DNA from: Planctomycetales bacterium
GTDB lineage: Bacteria; Planctomycetota; Planctomycetia; Pirellulales; Thermoguttaceae
Assembly (NCBI GenBank): GCA_007119795.1
Contig: SKOZ01000091.1
Span: 1 to 36,861 of the forward strand
Reading direction: 5' to 3'
Length of the DNA stretch: 36,861 bases
Below the pieces are notes generated by a model. That model saw only the letters and a list, made by a program, of their open reading frames with translations. It was not told the origin of the DNA and did not search any database. Every line of letters begins with the position of its first letter. Positions within the stretch are counted from its first letter, which is position 1. Positions 21,661-29,770 of this stretch are shown here, piece by piece. Position numbers and translations under genes: made by a program.

Positions 21661-23895
21661 CTACAGGCGGAAGTTGAGCGTCTGGTTGATGAACCGCCAG
21701 AGGCGGAAACCGATTGTCTGCCAGACGGTGTGGACCTTGGCCCGCCCGCGGAGCCCCAGAAGGAGCAGCCCGTCTTCGTCGTCGAGGGGCACGGGAGCCT
21801 CGTAGCAGGTCGACTGCGGCCGTTCCCTGCCGCTGCTGTCGGTCGTCGTGGGAAGATCGCCTCCCGCCTTGGTGGAGAGGCTCATGGGTGCGAAGAGCAT
21901 CGGCTCGCTGGCGATCTGGGCGATCTCGCCGCGGAGCGTCCGCCAGGAAAGGTTTTCCAGTTTGATGTCCGCCCGCTGCCCGGGAGCCACCAGCGTACGG
22001 TCTCCCTGGTCGACGACGACCACGGCCTCCAGCCGCTTCGGATCGCCGATCTGGCAGAAGCGAACGCCCTTCTCCAGAAAGCATCCCAGGTTCTGCGGAT
22101 CCAACGGCGATCCGGACCAGGTGGGCAACTGGCCCTCGAACTCCTCGGGCGGCGTGTGCGTGGTCACCGGCAGCACGATGCCGTCTGCCGGGGCCCGAAG
22201 CGTGAGCCGATCGCGGTCGGCCTCGAGCTCGGCCAACTGCTCGACGACCGCCTCGAGGCCGGCCCTCATGGGGCCGATCTGTGCCAGGAGCGCAGGCTCG
22301 TGCAGGCTCCGCAGGTCCAGACCCCGCAGCTGCGAGTCGTACCACGCCTGCCGCCCGCGAAGCTGGGTGATTTCCAGGTCCACGTCGACGCTGGAGAGGC
22401 GGGCGAGTCGATCGCCCTGCTTGACCGGCTGGCCGTAGTCGACGAAGACCTCCTCGAGCGTGCCGGCGACCTCGACGTACACGGTGGCGGCGTCGCGGGC
22501 CCGCACTTCGACGGGGGCGAAGACGCGGTGAGGCAGGGGAACCATGAGCACACCCGCGATGAGCAGCAGCACCACGGCCAGCGACGTGTAGGCGCGGGGC
22601 CTCTTCACCTTTTCCACCCTCCCGGGAATGTAGAAGAATTTCCCCAGCTTGTAGAGAGGCATCCCCACCAGCCCCACCATCGACATGGCGATAATCCCGT
22701 GGCCGATGATCTGCAGGCGGTAGGGCTCGAAAACCTTGTAAAGGAAGTACATGATCGACGCCAGCACCACCCAGCGGTAGACCGCCGAGGCCACCGAGTA
22801 GACGGCGAAGAGCACCTGGTTCCGTTGCGGCAGGAAGGGATCTTCCGGGGGCTCGATCCCCAGCAGCCAGTGCCCCAACTTGCGGTTGAGGATCGCCGAG
22901 GCCTTCTGCCGCAAGTTGGGGATCTCCATGAGGTCCGCGGCGATGTAGTAGCCGTCGTACCGCAGGAGCGGATTGCCGTTGAACAGCAGCGTGCTCACCG
23001 AGCAGATGAACATCACGTTCAGGCAGATGTAGTTGAGGAGCCCCGGCTGGGTGAACCACCAGATGAAGGTACAGACCGAGGCGATCACCAGCTCGACGTA
23101 GATGCCCGCCACCCCGATGGCGGCCCGCTTCCACTTGCTCGGGAGCATCCAGGAGTCGGAGACGTTGCAGTACAGACAGGGAGTGAGGACGAGGAACATG
23201 ATCCCCATCTCGTGGCACTCGCCGCCGAAGTGCTTGGCCGTCAGGCCGTGGCCGAATTCGTGGAGGACCTTGGTGACCCCCAGCGTGGCCGCCATCAAGA
23301 GGGCGTTGGTGGGGCTGAAGAACTGGTGGAACTCGGGGAGCTTGGAGCGGAAGACGTCGAACTGCACCAGCACCAGCAGCAGCGCCGAGAGGCCCAGGAG
23401 CAGGGAGGTGCCGACGAGCAGCGCTTGGAACAACCACCGCGTCTTGGGGTACAGCCAGTTGAGCACCCGTTCGGGATCGAAGCCCTTGAAGCGGATGCAG
23501 AGGATGTTCGTCGCCTGGCCGAGGATCTCCTTCCGCCGCCGCTCGGAGCGCCGCTTGTGGAGCTGGTCTCCCTGCCCGGGGACACCTGCGATCACCAGGC
23601 CGCTCTGGTGGAGCGTGCCCAGGAACTGCTGCAGTTCCTCGACGGTGATCTTCTGGGGGGGGAATTTGGCCTCGAAGCGCTCCTTGATCTCGTCCAGGCT
23701 CGTCTGCCCGTCGAGCATCTCCAGGATGGCGTATTCCTCATCCTGGAAGCGGAAGTAGTTCAGCCCCACGGGGTCCTTGACGACCCAGTAGCTCTTCCCC
23801 AAGTAGTACTGGCGGCGCGCCGAGAGATCGGGACGCTTGCGGATCGATAGCCGCCGCGCGGAACTGGAAACCAGGCTGTCGGCTAGCGTGGCCAT
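21661..23895 (-). CDS. PqqD-like/M50 protease/HlyD fusion membrane protein
   Basis: The 744-residue protein joins three parts. Residues about 35-103 look like a PqqD/RRE winged helix (DPVGLNYFRFQDEEYAILEM, then IKERFE and a small helical end). Residues about 150-455 are a multi-spanning M50 (site-2 protease) core with HEFGH at 212-216 and the second metal motif NGNPLLRYDGYY at 306-317; hydrophobic spans lie near 153-178, 258-282, 286-305, 362-386, 397-416 and 437-455. Residues about 460-745 are an HlyD-type adaptor (VYVEVAGTLEEVFVDYGQPVK lipoyl half, helical hairpin, LTLRAPADGIVLPV second half). It begins 3 nt after the small HlyD gene and is followed by thyX. Such fusions occur in planctomycetes; substrate and partner pump are unknown. 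Confidence 0.85.
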   Translation of the reverse strand: MATLADSLVSSSARRLSIRKRPDLSARRQYYLGKSYWVVKDPVGLNYFRFQDEEYAILEMLDGQTSLDEIKERFEAKFPPQKITVEELQQFLGTLHQSGLVIAGVPGQGDQLHKRRSERRRKEILGQATNILCIRFKGFDPERVLNWLYPKTRWLFQALLVGTSLLLGLSALLLVLVQFDVFRSKLPEFHQFFSPTNALLMAATLGVTKVLHEFGHGLTAKHFGGECHEMGIMFLVLTPCLYCNVSDSWMLPSKWKRAAIGVAGIYVELVIASVCTFIWWFTQPGLLNYICLNVMFICSVSTLLFNGNPLLRYDGYYIAADLMEIPNLRQKASAILNRKLGHWLLGIEPPEDPFLPQRNQVLFAVYSVASAVYRWVVLASIMYFLYKVFEPYRLQIIGHGIIAMSMVGLVGMPLYKLGKFFYIPGRVEKVKRPRAYTSLAVVLLLIAGVLMVPLPHRVFAPVEVRARDAATVYVEVAGTLEEVFVDYGQPVKQGDRLARLSSVDVDLEITQLRGRQAWYDSQLRGLDLRSLHEPALLAQIGPMRAGLEAVVEQLAELEADRDRLTLRAPADGIVLPVTTHTPPEEFEGQLPTWSGSPLDPQNLGCFLEKGVRFCQIGDPKRLEAVVVVDQGDRTLVAPGQRADIKLENLSWRTLRGEIAQIASEPMLFAPMSLSTKAGGDLPTTTDSSGRERPQSTCYEAPVPLDDEDGLLLLGLRGRAKVHTVWQTIGFRLWRFINQTLNFRL

Positions 23896-23898
23896 CGG

Positions 23899-24801
23899 CT
23901 ATTGGTCGAGGTGGATCGTCATTATGACCTCGTGGCCCGGCCGCAGGAGCCAATGGCCGCCCACGGTGCGGTTTTCTATCTCGGCCCACACCTGGTAGCT
24001 GTCTCCACCCACCACGCGCGGGTCGACGTGGTAGATACTCCCCGCAAAATCCTCCCTCTGCCCCCGAGGAAGACTCACGGAAACGGTCACGCGGCGGCCG
24101 CCGATCTCCTGGGGGGTGTACTCCTGGACGCGGAGCCGGCCGCTGACCCGCAGACGGTCCATGCGGATGAGATGGATCACCGGCTCGCCGGGCTGGACCC
24201 ACTCGCTCTCGTGGCGGTGCCGCTGCACGACGATGCCGTCGAAGGGCGCCTCGATGCGGCGGCGGCGGAGGTTGTCGTCGGACGCCTCCACCTCGGCCGA
24301 CTTGACCTGCGCCTCGAGGGAGGCGATCCGCCGGGCCATCTGCGCCTGCTCGATGGAGAGGACGTACCGCCGGTACTGCAGCCAGAGGGTCCTCAGCTCC
24401 GCCTCGGTGGCCGTACCGGGGTAGCGCTCGTTGGCCGAATCCCGCTGACGGTATTCGGCCTCGGCCACCCGCGCGGCGGCCTCGGCGAAGCGGATGTCGA
24501 CGTCGATCTCCGCCTTCTCGTGGGCCACCGACAGCTCCAACTCCGCGACCCGCTTCTGCATGTGCGCCCGCGTGTCGTCGATCTGCGCCACGAGGTCGCC
24601 CTCTTGGACCTGATCCCCCTCGCGGACGAGGATCTCCCGAATGACGCCGGCCTCCTGGGCGGGCACCTGCGCCTCGTCGATCAGGGCCACGCTACACCGC
24701 GGGATTACCACCTCGGACGACTGCGCCTCCCCGTAGGGCGCATCCCCGTTGCCGAAGGCCGCCAGGGCCATTCCCGCCGCCAATACGATCGCCGAATTCA
24801 T
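23899..24801 (-). CDS. HlyD-family periplasmic adaptor, small
   Basis: The 300-residue protein starts with a signal peptide (MNSAIVLAAGMALAAFG, then a likely cleavage region before residue 28). The adaptor domain follows: a lipoyl half (VPAQEAGVIREILVREGDQV), a long alpha-helical hairpin (about 85-180), a second lipoyl half (RRIEAPFDGIVVQRHRHESE) and a beta-barrel (VSGRLRVQEYTPQEIGG). Such proteins bridge an inner-membrane transporter and an outer-membrane channel. The ATG at 24801 has AGAGGA 7 nt upstream; the ATG at 24819 lacks one. The stop is 3 nt before the M50 fusion start, so the two are translationally coupled. The 325-nt space upstream separates it from the GAF fusion. Confidence 0.87.
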   Translation of the reverse strand: MNSAIVLAAGMALAAFGNGDAPYGEAQSSEVVIPRCSVALIDEAQVPAQEAGVIREILVREGDQVQEGDLVAQIDDTRAHMQKRVAELELSVAHEKAEIDVDIRFAEAAARVAEAEYRQRDSANERYPGTATEAELRTLWLQYRRYVLSIEQAQMARRIASLEAQVKSAEVEASDDNLRRRRIEAPFDGIVVQRHRHESEWVQPGEPVIHLIRMDRLRVSGRLRVQEYTPQEIGGRRVTVSVSLPRGQREDFAGSIYHVDPRVVGGDSYQVWAEIENRTVGGHWLLRPGHEVIMTIHLDQ

Positions 24802-25126
24802 CGGTCGTCCTCTTCTCACTCAGATTGGTGTTCTGCCGTTATTTCGGCGCAATGAATCACCGACTACGTGCAACATGCCATGGGCCTGGTGCGGACTCGA
24901 CATCTTCCCCTTTGGCAGAGCCGGGCGGCGAAGCCGCCGCGTGGGGGCCCGAGGAGAGCTCGCCGCCAGCCCCACGTGCCGCTTCGCTGCCAACCCCGAC
25001 CCTCACCCGCTACCCACCGGGAAAGGGGATGATCGTTCCGCATCTCGCCAGCCTTCACCTCCAGCTGCTCTCACCGCATATCCAAACAACCACCCGTTCA
25101 GGGGGGATGTGGCCCGCGCCTCGCCC
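24802..25126 (-). other. 325-nt gap with GC-rich hairpins
   Basis: No coding sequence is seen. GGCGGC-GAA-GCCGCC (24924-24938) and CGTGGGG (24940-24946) pairing with CCCCACG (24970-24976) give two neighbouring hairpins between the GAF-HlyD stop and the small HlyD gene. On the minus strand these could stabilise the end of the upstream message or attenuate transcription into the HlyD and M50 genes. No T-run makes either a standard terminator. Confidence 0.35.
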
Positions 25127-27178
25127 TCAGAAGAACCGGAAGAGGATCCGCGAGCGCACGAAGGCCACCAGGTCGTGGAACCACACATAACCGAGCGACC
25201 GCCGCCCGCAGTAGACCTTTGCCTGCACGGCGGCCCGCGGGTGCAGGTTGGGCCTGAGGGCCTCGAGGGTCTCCGCGTCGATCGATACTTTGACCAGCAC
25301 CGCGTGCCCCTCCTCGCCACGGGGCTCCGCCGCCAGGTGGACTTCCTCGATCCTTCCCTGATGGCGCGTACCGGGATCGGTGGCCAGAATAAAGGATACC
25401 GGAAGATTCTCTTCTAGTTCCCGCTGCGCTTGGCGGAGGTAACCCATGCGGTACTCCGGGACGTCCAATTCCACCCGCCAGGGACCGGTGGGGTCGGCCA
25501 CCTGCATGAGGACCTGGCCGCGCTGCAAGGGGCGGGCGAGGAGCTTCTGCTCGAGGTCCCAGGTGATCACAACGCCGTCGATGGGGCTCCGGACGTTGAG
25601 GTCCTCGGCCTTCTGCCGGTAGAGGAGCAACTGCTGCTGAAAAGATTCGATCTCTTTCTCCAGCGCCTGCCGTTCTCCCTCCAGGCGCTCTTTCTCCTCC
25701 GGCTGGAGGCGGCGGTCGACCTGCAGTTCGCGCTCGATGGCCGCCAGCCGCTGGCCCTTGGCCGTAATCTCACCGAGGATCTGCGTTCGTGCCACCTCCA
25801 TCTCCGTGCTCCGCATCCGCAAAAGGTAATCCCCTTCACGGACTACCGCGCCGTGGGTTGCAGCCAGATCAATGACATTGCCATCGAGGCGGGCGAAGAC
25901 GTCCCGCCGGATGACCGGTTCCAGGCTTCCTGTGGCGTTGACGTTGAAGTCGGCAGGCCAGAACGTGAGCACCCCCACAACCCCCACGATAGCTACCAAC
26001 ACGGAAACCGTCTTGGGGAGCATCCGCGCGCCGACCAGGACCTTCGACTTGCCGAGGGCCCGCCAGAGGGGCATGAGGAAGAGGCTGTGGTGCTCCGCGG
26101 CGTTCGTCAGTGCCGAAGCGCTGTGCCGGCAGACCACCTCCACCCGCTGGACCATGGTCTCGGCGAGGCGGGCGTCTTCGATCTGCTCGACGATCAAGGC
26201 GCCCACGGGCGGCGCGGGCGGCGTTCGCCGATCGAGGTCTTCTTCCTCGTCCAGGCTGGGTGCCGGCGGTTTCAGCGGGAGCACGGCGACCATCTTCGTG
26301 TGCGCTTCGTCGACGTACTGCTGGACGGCGTCCTCGACCTGCGGCGCCATGTCCTCGGTGTTGCCGGTGTACCACACCGCATCGCCGGTATCGATCACCC
26401 GCGTGGCCAGTTCGCCCAGGAGCCGGACCGTGTTCGAGCGCTTGTCGAACATGTCCTGGCCGCTGATCGCCTCGATGACGCACTTCCGCCCACGCCGCAG
26501 GGCCACGCTCACCCGGTCGCAGTCGATTAGCTGCCGCCCCTCGTTGGCGACCGTATAGGCGGTGGCCCGGGGGTCCAGGCTGGCATGAACGACGCGCGTG
26601 AACTCCTCCAACTGCGACCAGAGCGCCTGGCGGTGCGAGAAGTGCCGGAGCTGGCGATTCTTGGCGAAGTCCGCCGCCAGCTCGCACATCTGCCCCACGA
26701 AGCGGAGATACCCCTTCTGCGTATTCGGCCCGGCCTCGCTCCGCTGGAAGATCTCGACGACGCCGACCGTCTGCAGATCGGTGCGGATCGGCCCCAGCAC
26801 GAGGAGGAAATCGGTGGGGTTGGCGGCCCCTTCCTCGCCCGCGCCCGATCGCGGCGGAACCAGGATCGGCTCGCTGGCGCTGAGCGCCTTGTTCAGCAGC
26901 CGGCTATGCTGCCGCTGACCCTCTTCGTTCTCGCGGAGTCCGGTCTGCTGGAGATTGATGTGATACTGCAGGGCGAGGCGATCCTCATCGTCGAGTGCCC
27001 ACACCGCTCCCCCGAGGGCTGCCAGCGCACTGACCACGCGGTTGAGGAATTCGCCGTAGAATTCCTCGGGCGCGAGGTCGGAGCGGGCTAACTGCGCAAC
27101 CTCACTCACCAGCGAGCGGATCTGCTGCTTGGTCTGCTCGACGAGGTCGGGATGGATCGATTGTTGCTCGGTGCTCAT
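25127..27178 (-). CDS. GAF-like sensor, TM helix and HlyD adaptor fusion
   Basis: The 683-residue protein has two GAF-like regions in its N-terminal half (about 35-170 and 190-355; VSVALRR, AVWYTGN and VAVLPLK fit the fold). A single hydrophobic span follows at about 388-407, then an HlyD-type adaptor: lipoyl half at 411-460 (NVIDLAATHGAVVREGDYLL), coiled coil 457-525, second half at 526-565 (LNVRSPIDGVVITWDL) and barrel to about 660. With one span the GAF part should be cytoplasmic and the adaptor periplasmic. That would couple an internal signal to an envelope machine. The ATG at 27178 is about 50 nt after the promoter start at 27229. The ribosome site (AGG, 9 nt away) is weak. No catalytic domain is seen. 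Confidence 0.8.
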   Translation of the reverse strand: MSTEQQSIHPDLVEQTKQQIRSLVSEVAQLARSDLAPEEFYGEFLNRVVSALAALGGAVWALDDEDRLALQYHINLQQTGLRENEEGQRQHSRLLNKALSASEPILVPPRSGAGEEGAANPTDFLLVLGPIRTDLQTVGVVEIFQRSEAGPNTQKGYLRFVGQMCELAADFAKNRQLRHFSHRQALWSQLEEFTRVVHASLDPRATAYTVANEGRQLIDCDRVSVALRRGRKCVIEAISGQDMFDKRSNTVRLLGELATRVIDTGDAVWYTGNTEDMAPQVEDAVQQYVDEAHTKMVAVLPLKPPAPSLDEEEDLDRRTPPAPPVGALIVEQIEDARLAETMVQRVEVVCRHSASALTNAAEHHSLFLMPLWRALGKSKVLVGARMLPKTVSVLVAIVGVVGVLTFWPADFNVNATGSLEPVIRRDVFARLDGNVIDLAATHGAVVREGDYLLRMRSTEMEVARTQILGEITAKGQRLAAIERELQVDRRLQPEEKERLEGERQALEKEIESFQQQLLLYRQKAEDLNVRSPIDGVVITWDLEQKLLARPLQRGQVLMQVADPTGPWRVELDVPEYRMGYLRQAQRELEENLPVSFILATDPGTRHQGRIEEVHLAAEPRGEEGHAVLVKVSIDAETLEALRPNLHPRAAVQAKVYCGRRSLGYVWFHDLVAFVRSRILFRFF

Positions 27179-27235
27179 GCGCTTTGACCTGCGGCTCACG
27201 GTGGGCCACCGCCTCCGGCGGCGCCACAACAGTGC

Positions 27236-27264
27236 AGTCTACAGCATTATTGCATTTTCGGCAC
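27236..27264 (-). promoter_or_regulatory. Promoter of the GAF-HlyD/M50 gene set
   Basis: On the minus strand, GTGCCG (27264-27259), a 17-nt AT-rich spacer and TAGACT (27241-27236). It matches the promoters before sufU and at 11793 except for the first base. The predicted start near 27229 gives a leader of about 50 nt. Confidence 0.55.
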
Positions 27265-27567
27265 TTGGTTTCCCATAGGGGAGACTTTCCGGACCCCGCG
27301 GTGAGGGTAGCCCGACTTCTCCTGGCCCGTGCAGGCGTTAGAGCCCATGGAGTTCCCGCAATCGACCCCCTCCCCCTGGTCCGACCTGAACGACAGGGCA
27401 CCATGGGGTACTCGGGCGTTGCGCCACCGACTCCATCCCCACAAAGTGCGGGGGACGCCACCGCGTAGCGAGACGTCACGGAGAGGAGACGCCGCCCGGG
27501 TCTTCGGGCACCGAGGTGACTGCCCGGTGGTGGCAAGGGAAACGGCGCAGGTCGCACCGCGCAACGG
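27265..27567. other. Non-coding centre of the divergent region
   Basis: No gene is seen in this part of the 531-nt space between the GAF-HlyD gene (minus) and aguB (plus). It holds small GC-rich inverted repeats, for example CCCCAC with a bulged GGGG near 27440-27455. It does not match any RNA family I can recognise. The two outward promoters are at 27236 and 27568. Confidence 0.3.
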
Positions 27568-27596
27568 TTGACGGACTGCCGCACGATCGATACCAA
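27568..27596 (+). promoter_or_regulatory. Candidate promoter for aguBA
   Basis: TTGACG (27568-27573) matches the -35 consensus at five of six bases. The hexamer 17 nt later is TACCAA (27591-27596), a weak -10, followed by an AT-rich stretch to 27625. The leader would be about 107 nt. Confidence 0.4.
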
Positions 27597-27709
27597 TACT
27601 CGCTTGTCGCAATAGATAATATGCATTCCGGCGGCGGACCGGTTCGCGCCGTCCGCCCCCTCCGCCACGCGTCTTCCCCATTGCCCGCCCCGAGCCGGAG
27701 AGCGAATCG

Positions 27710-28591
27710 ATGTCCGCCACCGCCACGCGTAATGTCCGTCTCGCACTCATCCAGATGCGCCACTCGCGATCGCGTCGCGAGAACGTGGAGAAGGCCCTGG
27801 AGCGGATCGCGGATGCCGCTGCAGCCGGAGCCAACGTCATCTGCCTCTCGGAGCTCTTCGCCGCGCCCTATCCCTGCCAGAGCGAGGACCATTGCCAGTT
27901 CGACCACGCCGAGCCGATCCCCGGCCCCACCAGCGAGGCGCTCTCCCTGGCCGCCCAGCAGTATGGCGTGGTCCTCGTCGGCTCGATCTTCGAGCGCCGT
28001 GCCGCAGGCTTGTATCACAACACGGCCGTGGTCTACGACGCCGACGGCCATCTGGCGGGCATGTACCGCAAGATGCATATCCCCGACGACCCGCTTTACT
28101 ACGAGAAATTCTACTTCACTCCGGGCGACCTGGGCTTTGGCAGTTTCGCCACCCGCTTCGGGCGCATCGGCGTCTGCGTTTGCTGGGACCAGTGGTACCC
28201 GGAGGCTGCCCGCCTCGTGGCCCTCTCGGGCGCGGAGATCCTCTTCTACCCCACGGCCATCGGTTGGCTCCCCGATGAGAAGGCCGCCTTCGGCGCCAGC
28301 CAGCACTCCGCCTGGGAGACGATGATGCGGTCGCACGCCATCGCCAACGGCGTCTTCGTGGCGGCCGCCAACCGCACGGGTGTCGAGGACCAGCTCGAGT
28401 TTTGGGGGGCCTCGTTCGTCGCCGACCCGAACGGCAACGTCCTGGCCCGCGCCGCCCACGACGTCGAAGAGAACCTCCACGCCGCCTGCGACCTGGACCG
28501 CATCGAGGTGGTGCGGACCCACTGGCCCTTCCTCCGCGATCGGCGGATCGACGCCTACGGCGACCTCACGAAGCGGTTCATCGACTCGTAA
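27710..28591 (+). CDS. aguB: N-carbamoylputrescine amidase
   Basis: The 293-residue nitrilase-fold enzyme hydrolyses N-carbamoylputrescine to putrescine, CO2 and ammonia. The Glu-Lys-Cys triad is Glu48 in CLSELFAAPYPCQSED, Lys121 in MYRKMHIPDDPLYYEKFYF and Cys158 in GVCVCWDQWYPEAAR. The PYPCQSED and HIPDDPLYYEKFYFTPGD segments are typical of AguB rather than other amidases. aguA, the enzyme before it in the pathway, follows 132 nt downstream. That spacer contains an inverted repeat. Confidence 0.93.
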   Translation: MSATATRNVRLALIQMRHSRSRRENVEKALERIADAAAAGANVICLSELFAAPYPCQSEDHCQFDHAEPIPGPTSEALSLAAQQYGVVLVGSIFERRAAGLYHNTAVVYDADGHLAGMYRKMHIPDDPLYYEKFYFTPGDLGFGSFATRFGRIGVCVCWDQWYPEAARLVALSGAEILFYPTAIGWLPDEKAAFGASQHSAWETMMRSHAIANGVFVAAANRTGVEDQLEFWGASFVADPNGNVLARAAHDVEENLHAACDLDRIEVVRTHWPFLRDRRIDAYGDLTKRFIDS

Positions 28592-28613
28592 TTCTGCGAC
28601 TGCATCGCAGCGA

Positions 28614-28701
28614 GTGGCTGGTGACTCGTGGCTGGCGGCTCGCCGGAAGCGCATCCTCCCGCCCCCCAGCCACCAGCCACGAACTGCCAGCCACCAGCCA
28701 C
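28614..28701 (+). repeat. CCAGCCAC-type inverted repeat between aguB and aguA
   Basis: The left arm (28614-28635) is made of GTGGCTGG units. The right arm (28666-28701) is made of CCAGCCAC units, repeated about four times with a GAACTG break. The two arms pair imperfectly over some 22 nt across a loop of about 30-37 nt. It fills most of the 132-nt spacer and ends about 20 nt before aguA, so it could affect translation or message stability. The iterated unit suggests a short dispersed repeat. Confidence 0.6.
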
Positions 28702-28723
28702 CTACAACCAGCCACCACGCCAC

Positions 28724-29770
28724 ATGTCCTCCGACAATGCCACGCCCGCGGCGCTCGGTTACCGTACTGCGGCGGAATGGGAACCGCACGCGGCCACCTG
28801 GCTCTCCTGGCCCCACAATCGCGAGACCTGGCCGGAACGGTTCGAGCCGATTCCCGCCGTCTGGGCAGAGCTGGCCCGCACGCTTGCCGATACGGAGACC
28901 GTCCATGTACTGTGCGGGGGGGATCCCGTCATGGCCGAGGCCCGCCGGTGGCTCGGGGAGGTTCCGGGCGTGATCCTCCACGATGTCCCCACAAACGACG
29001 CCTGGATCCGCGACCACGGCCCCACCTTCCTTGCCGGTCCGCCAGGGGCGCCGCCGGCGCTGGTCGATTGGGAATACAACGCCTGGGGCGGGAAGTACCC
29101 CCCCTATGACCTCGATAACGCCGTGCCCGCACGCATCGCCGCGATCACCGGCCGCCACCGCTTTACCGTGCCGCTCGTCTTCGAGGGGGGGGCCGTCGAC
29201 AGCGACGGCGAAGGGACCCTCCTGGCGGCGGAACGGTGCCTGCTCAGCGAGTCCCGCAACCCGGGCCGCCCGCGGGCGGAAATCGAAGCGGCACTCCGCG
29301 ACTACGTGGGCGTCGAGAAGGTCCTCTGGCTCGGCGGCGAGCTCGCCGGCGACGACACCGACGGCCACGTCGATCAGCTCGCCCGCTTCGTCGGTCCCGC
29401 GCGGGTCGTGGCGGCCGTCGAGGAGGATCCTCAGGACGTCAACTACGAGCCGCTTCGAGAGAACCTGGCCCGGCTGGCCGCCATGACCGACGCCCGCGGC
29501 AGGGCGCTCGCCGTCATCTCCTTGCCTATGCCCGCCGCCAAGTTCTGCGACGGCCATCGCCTGCCGGCCAGCTATGCGAATTTCTACATCGCCAACGGCG
29601 TCGTCGTCGTCCCCCAGTTCGGCGACGCCGCCGACGCCGTCGCCCTCGACATCCTGGCCCGCCTCTTCCCCGGCCGCCGGACCGTCGGTCAGAATGCCCT
29701 CGACCTCGTCTGGGGCCTGGGAGCCTTCCACTGCATCACACAGCAGGAGCCCGTGCCAGGATCTCCATGA
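28724..29770 (+). CDS. aguA: Agmatine deiminase
   Basis: The 348-residue enzyme converts agmatine to N-carbamoylputrescine. Family motifs are GYRTAAEWEPHAATWLSWPH at about 12-31, NDAWIRDHGPTF, FEGGAVDSDGEGT, DDTDGHVDQLARFV with the catalytic His, and the active-site Cys337 in LGAFHCITQQEP near the C-terminus. The usual GGGxIHCIT reads GLGAFHCIT. The ATG at 28724 fits homology; the 32 residues before it are encoded by the repeat and are not real. Its stop overlaps the next start in ATGA, so the pseudouridine synthase is in the same operon. With AguB it gives an arginine decarboxylase-dependent path to putrescine; speA is not in the window. Confidence 0.94.
   Translation: MSSDNATPAALGYRTAAEWEPHAATWLSWPHNRETWPERFEPIPAVWAELARTLADTETVHVLCGGDPVMAEARRWLGEVPGVILHDVPTNDAWIRDHGPTFLAGPPGAPPALVDWEYNAWGGKYPPYDLDNAVPARIAAITGRHRFTVPLVFEGGAVDSDGEGTLLAAERCLLSESRNPGRPRAEIEAALRDYVGVEKVLWLGGELAGDDTDGHVDQLARFVGPARVVAAVEEDPQDVNYEPLRENLARLAAMTDARGRALAVISLPMPAAKFCDGHRLPASYANFYIANGVVVVPQFGDAADAVALDILARLFPGRRTVGQNALDLVWGLGAFHCITQQEPVPGSP

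Noticed and set aside
21610..23850. 746-residue plus-strand frame opposite the M50 fusion
   Set aside because: Low-complexity Glu/Asp/His/Arg sequence with no domain. The minus-strand protein has HEFGH and hydrophobic spans.
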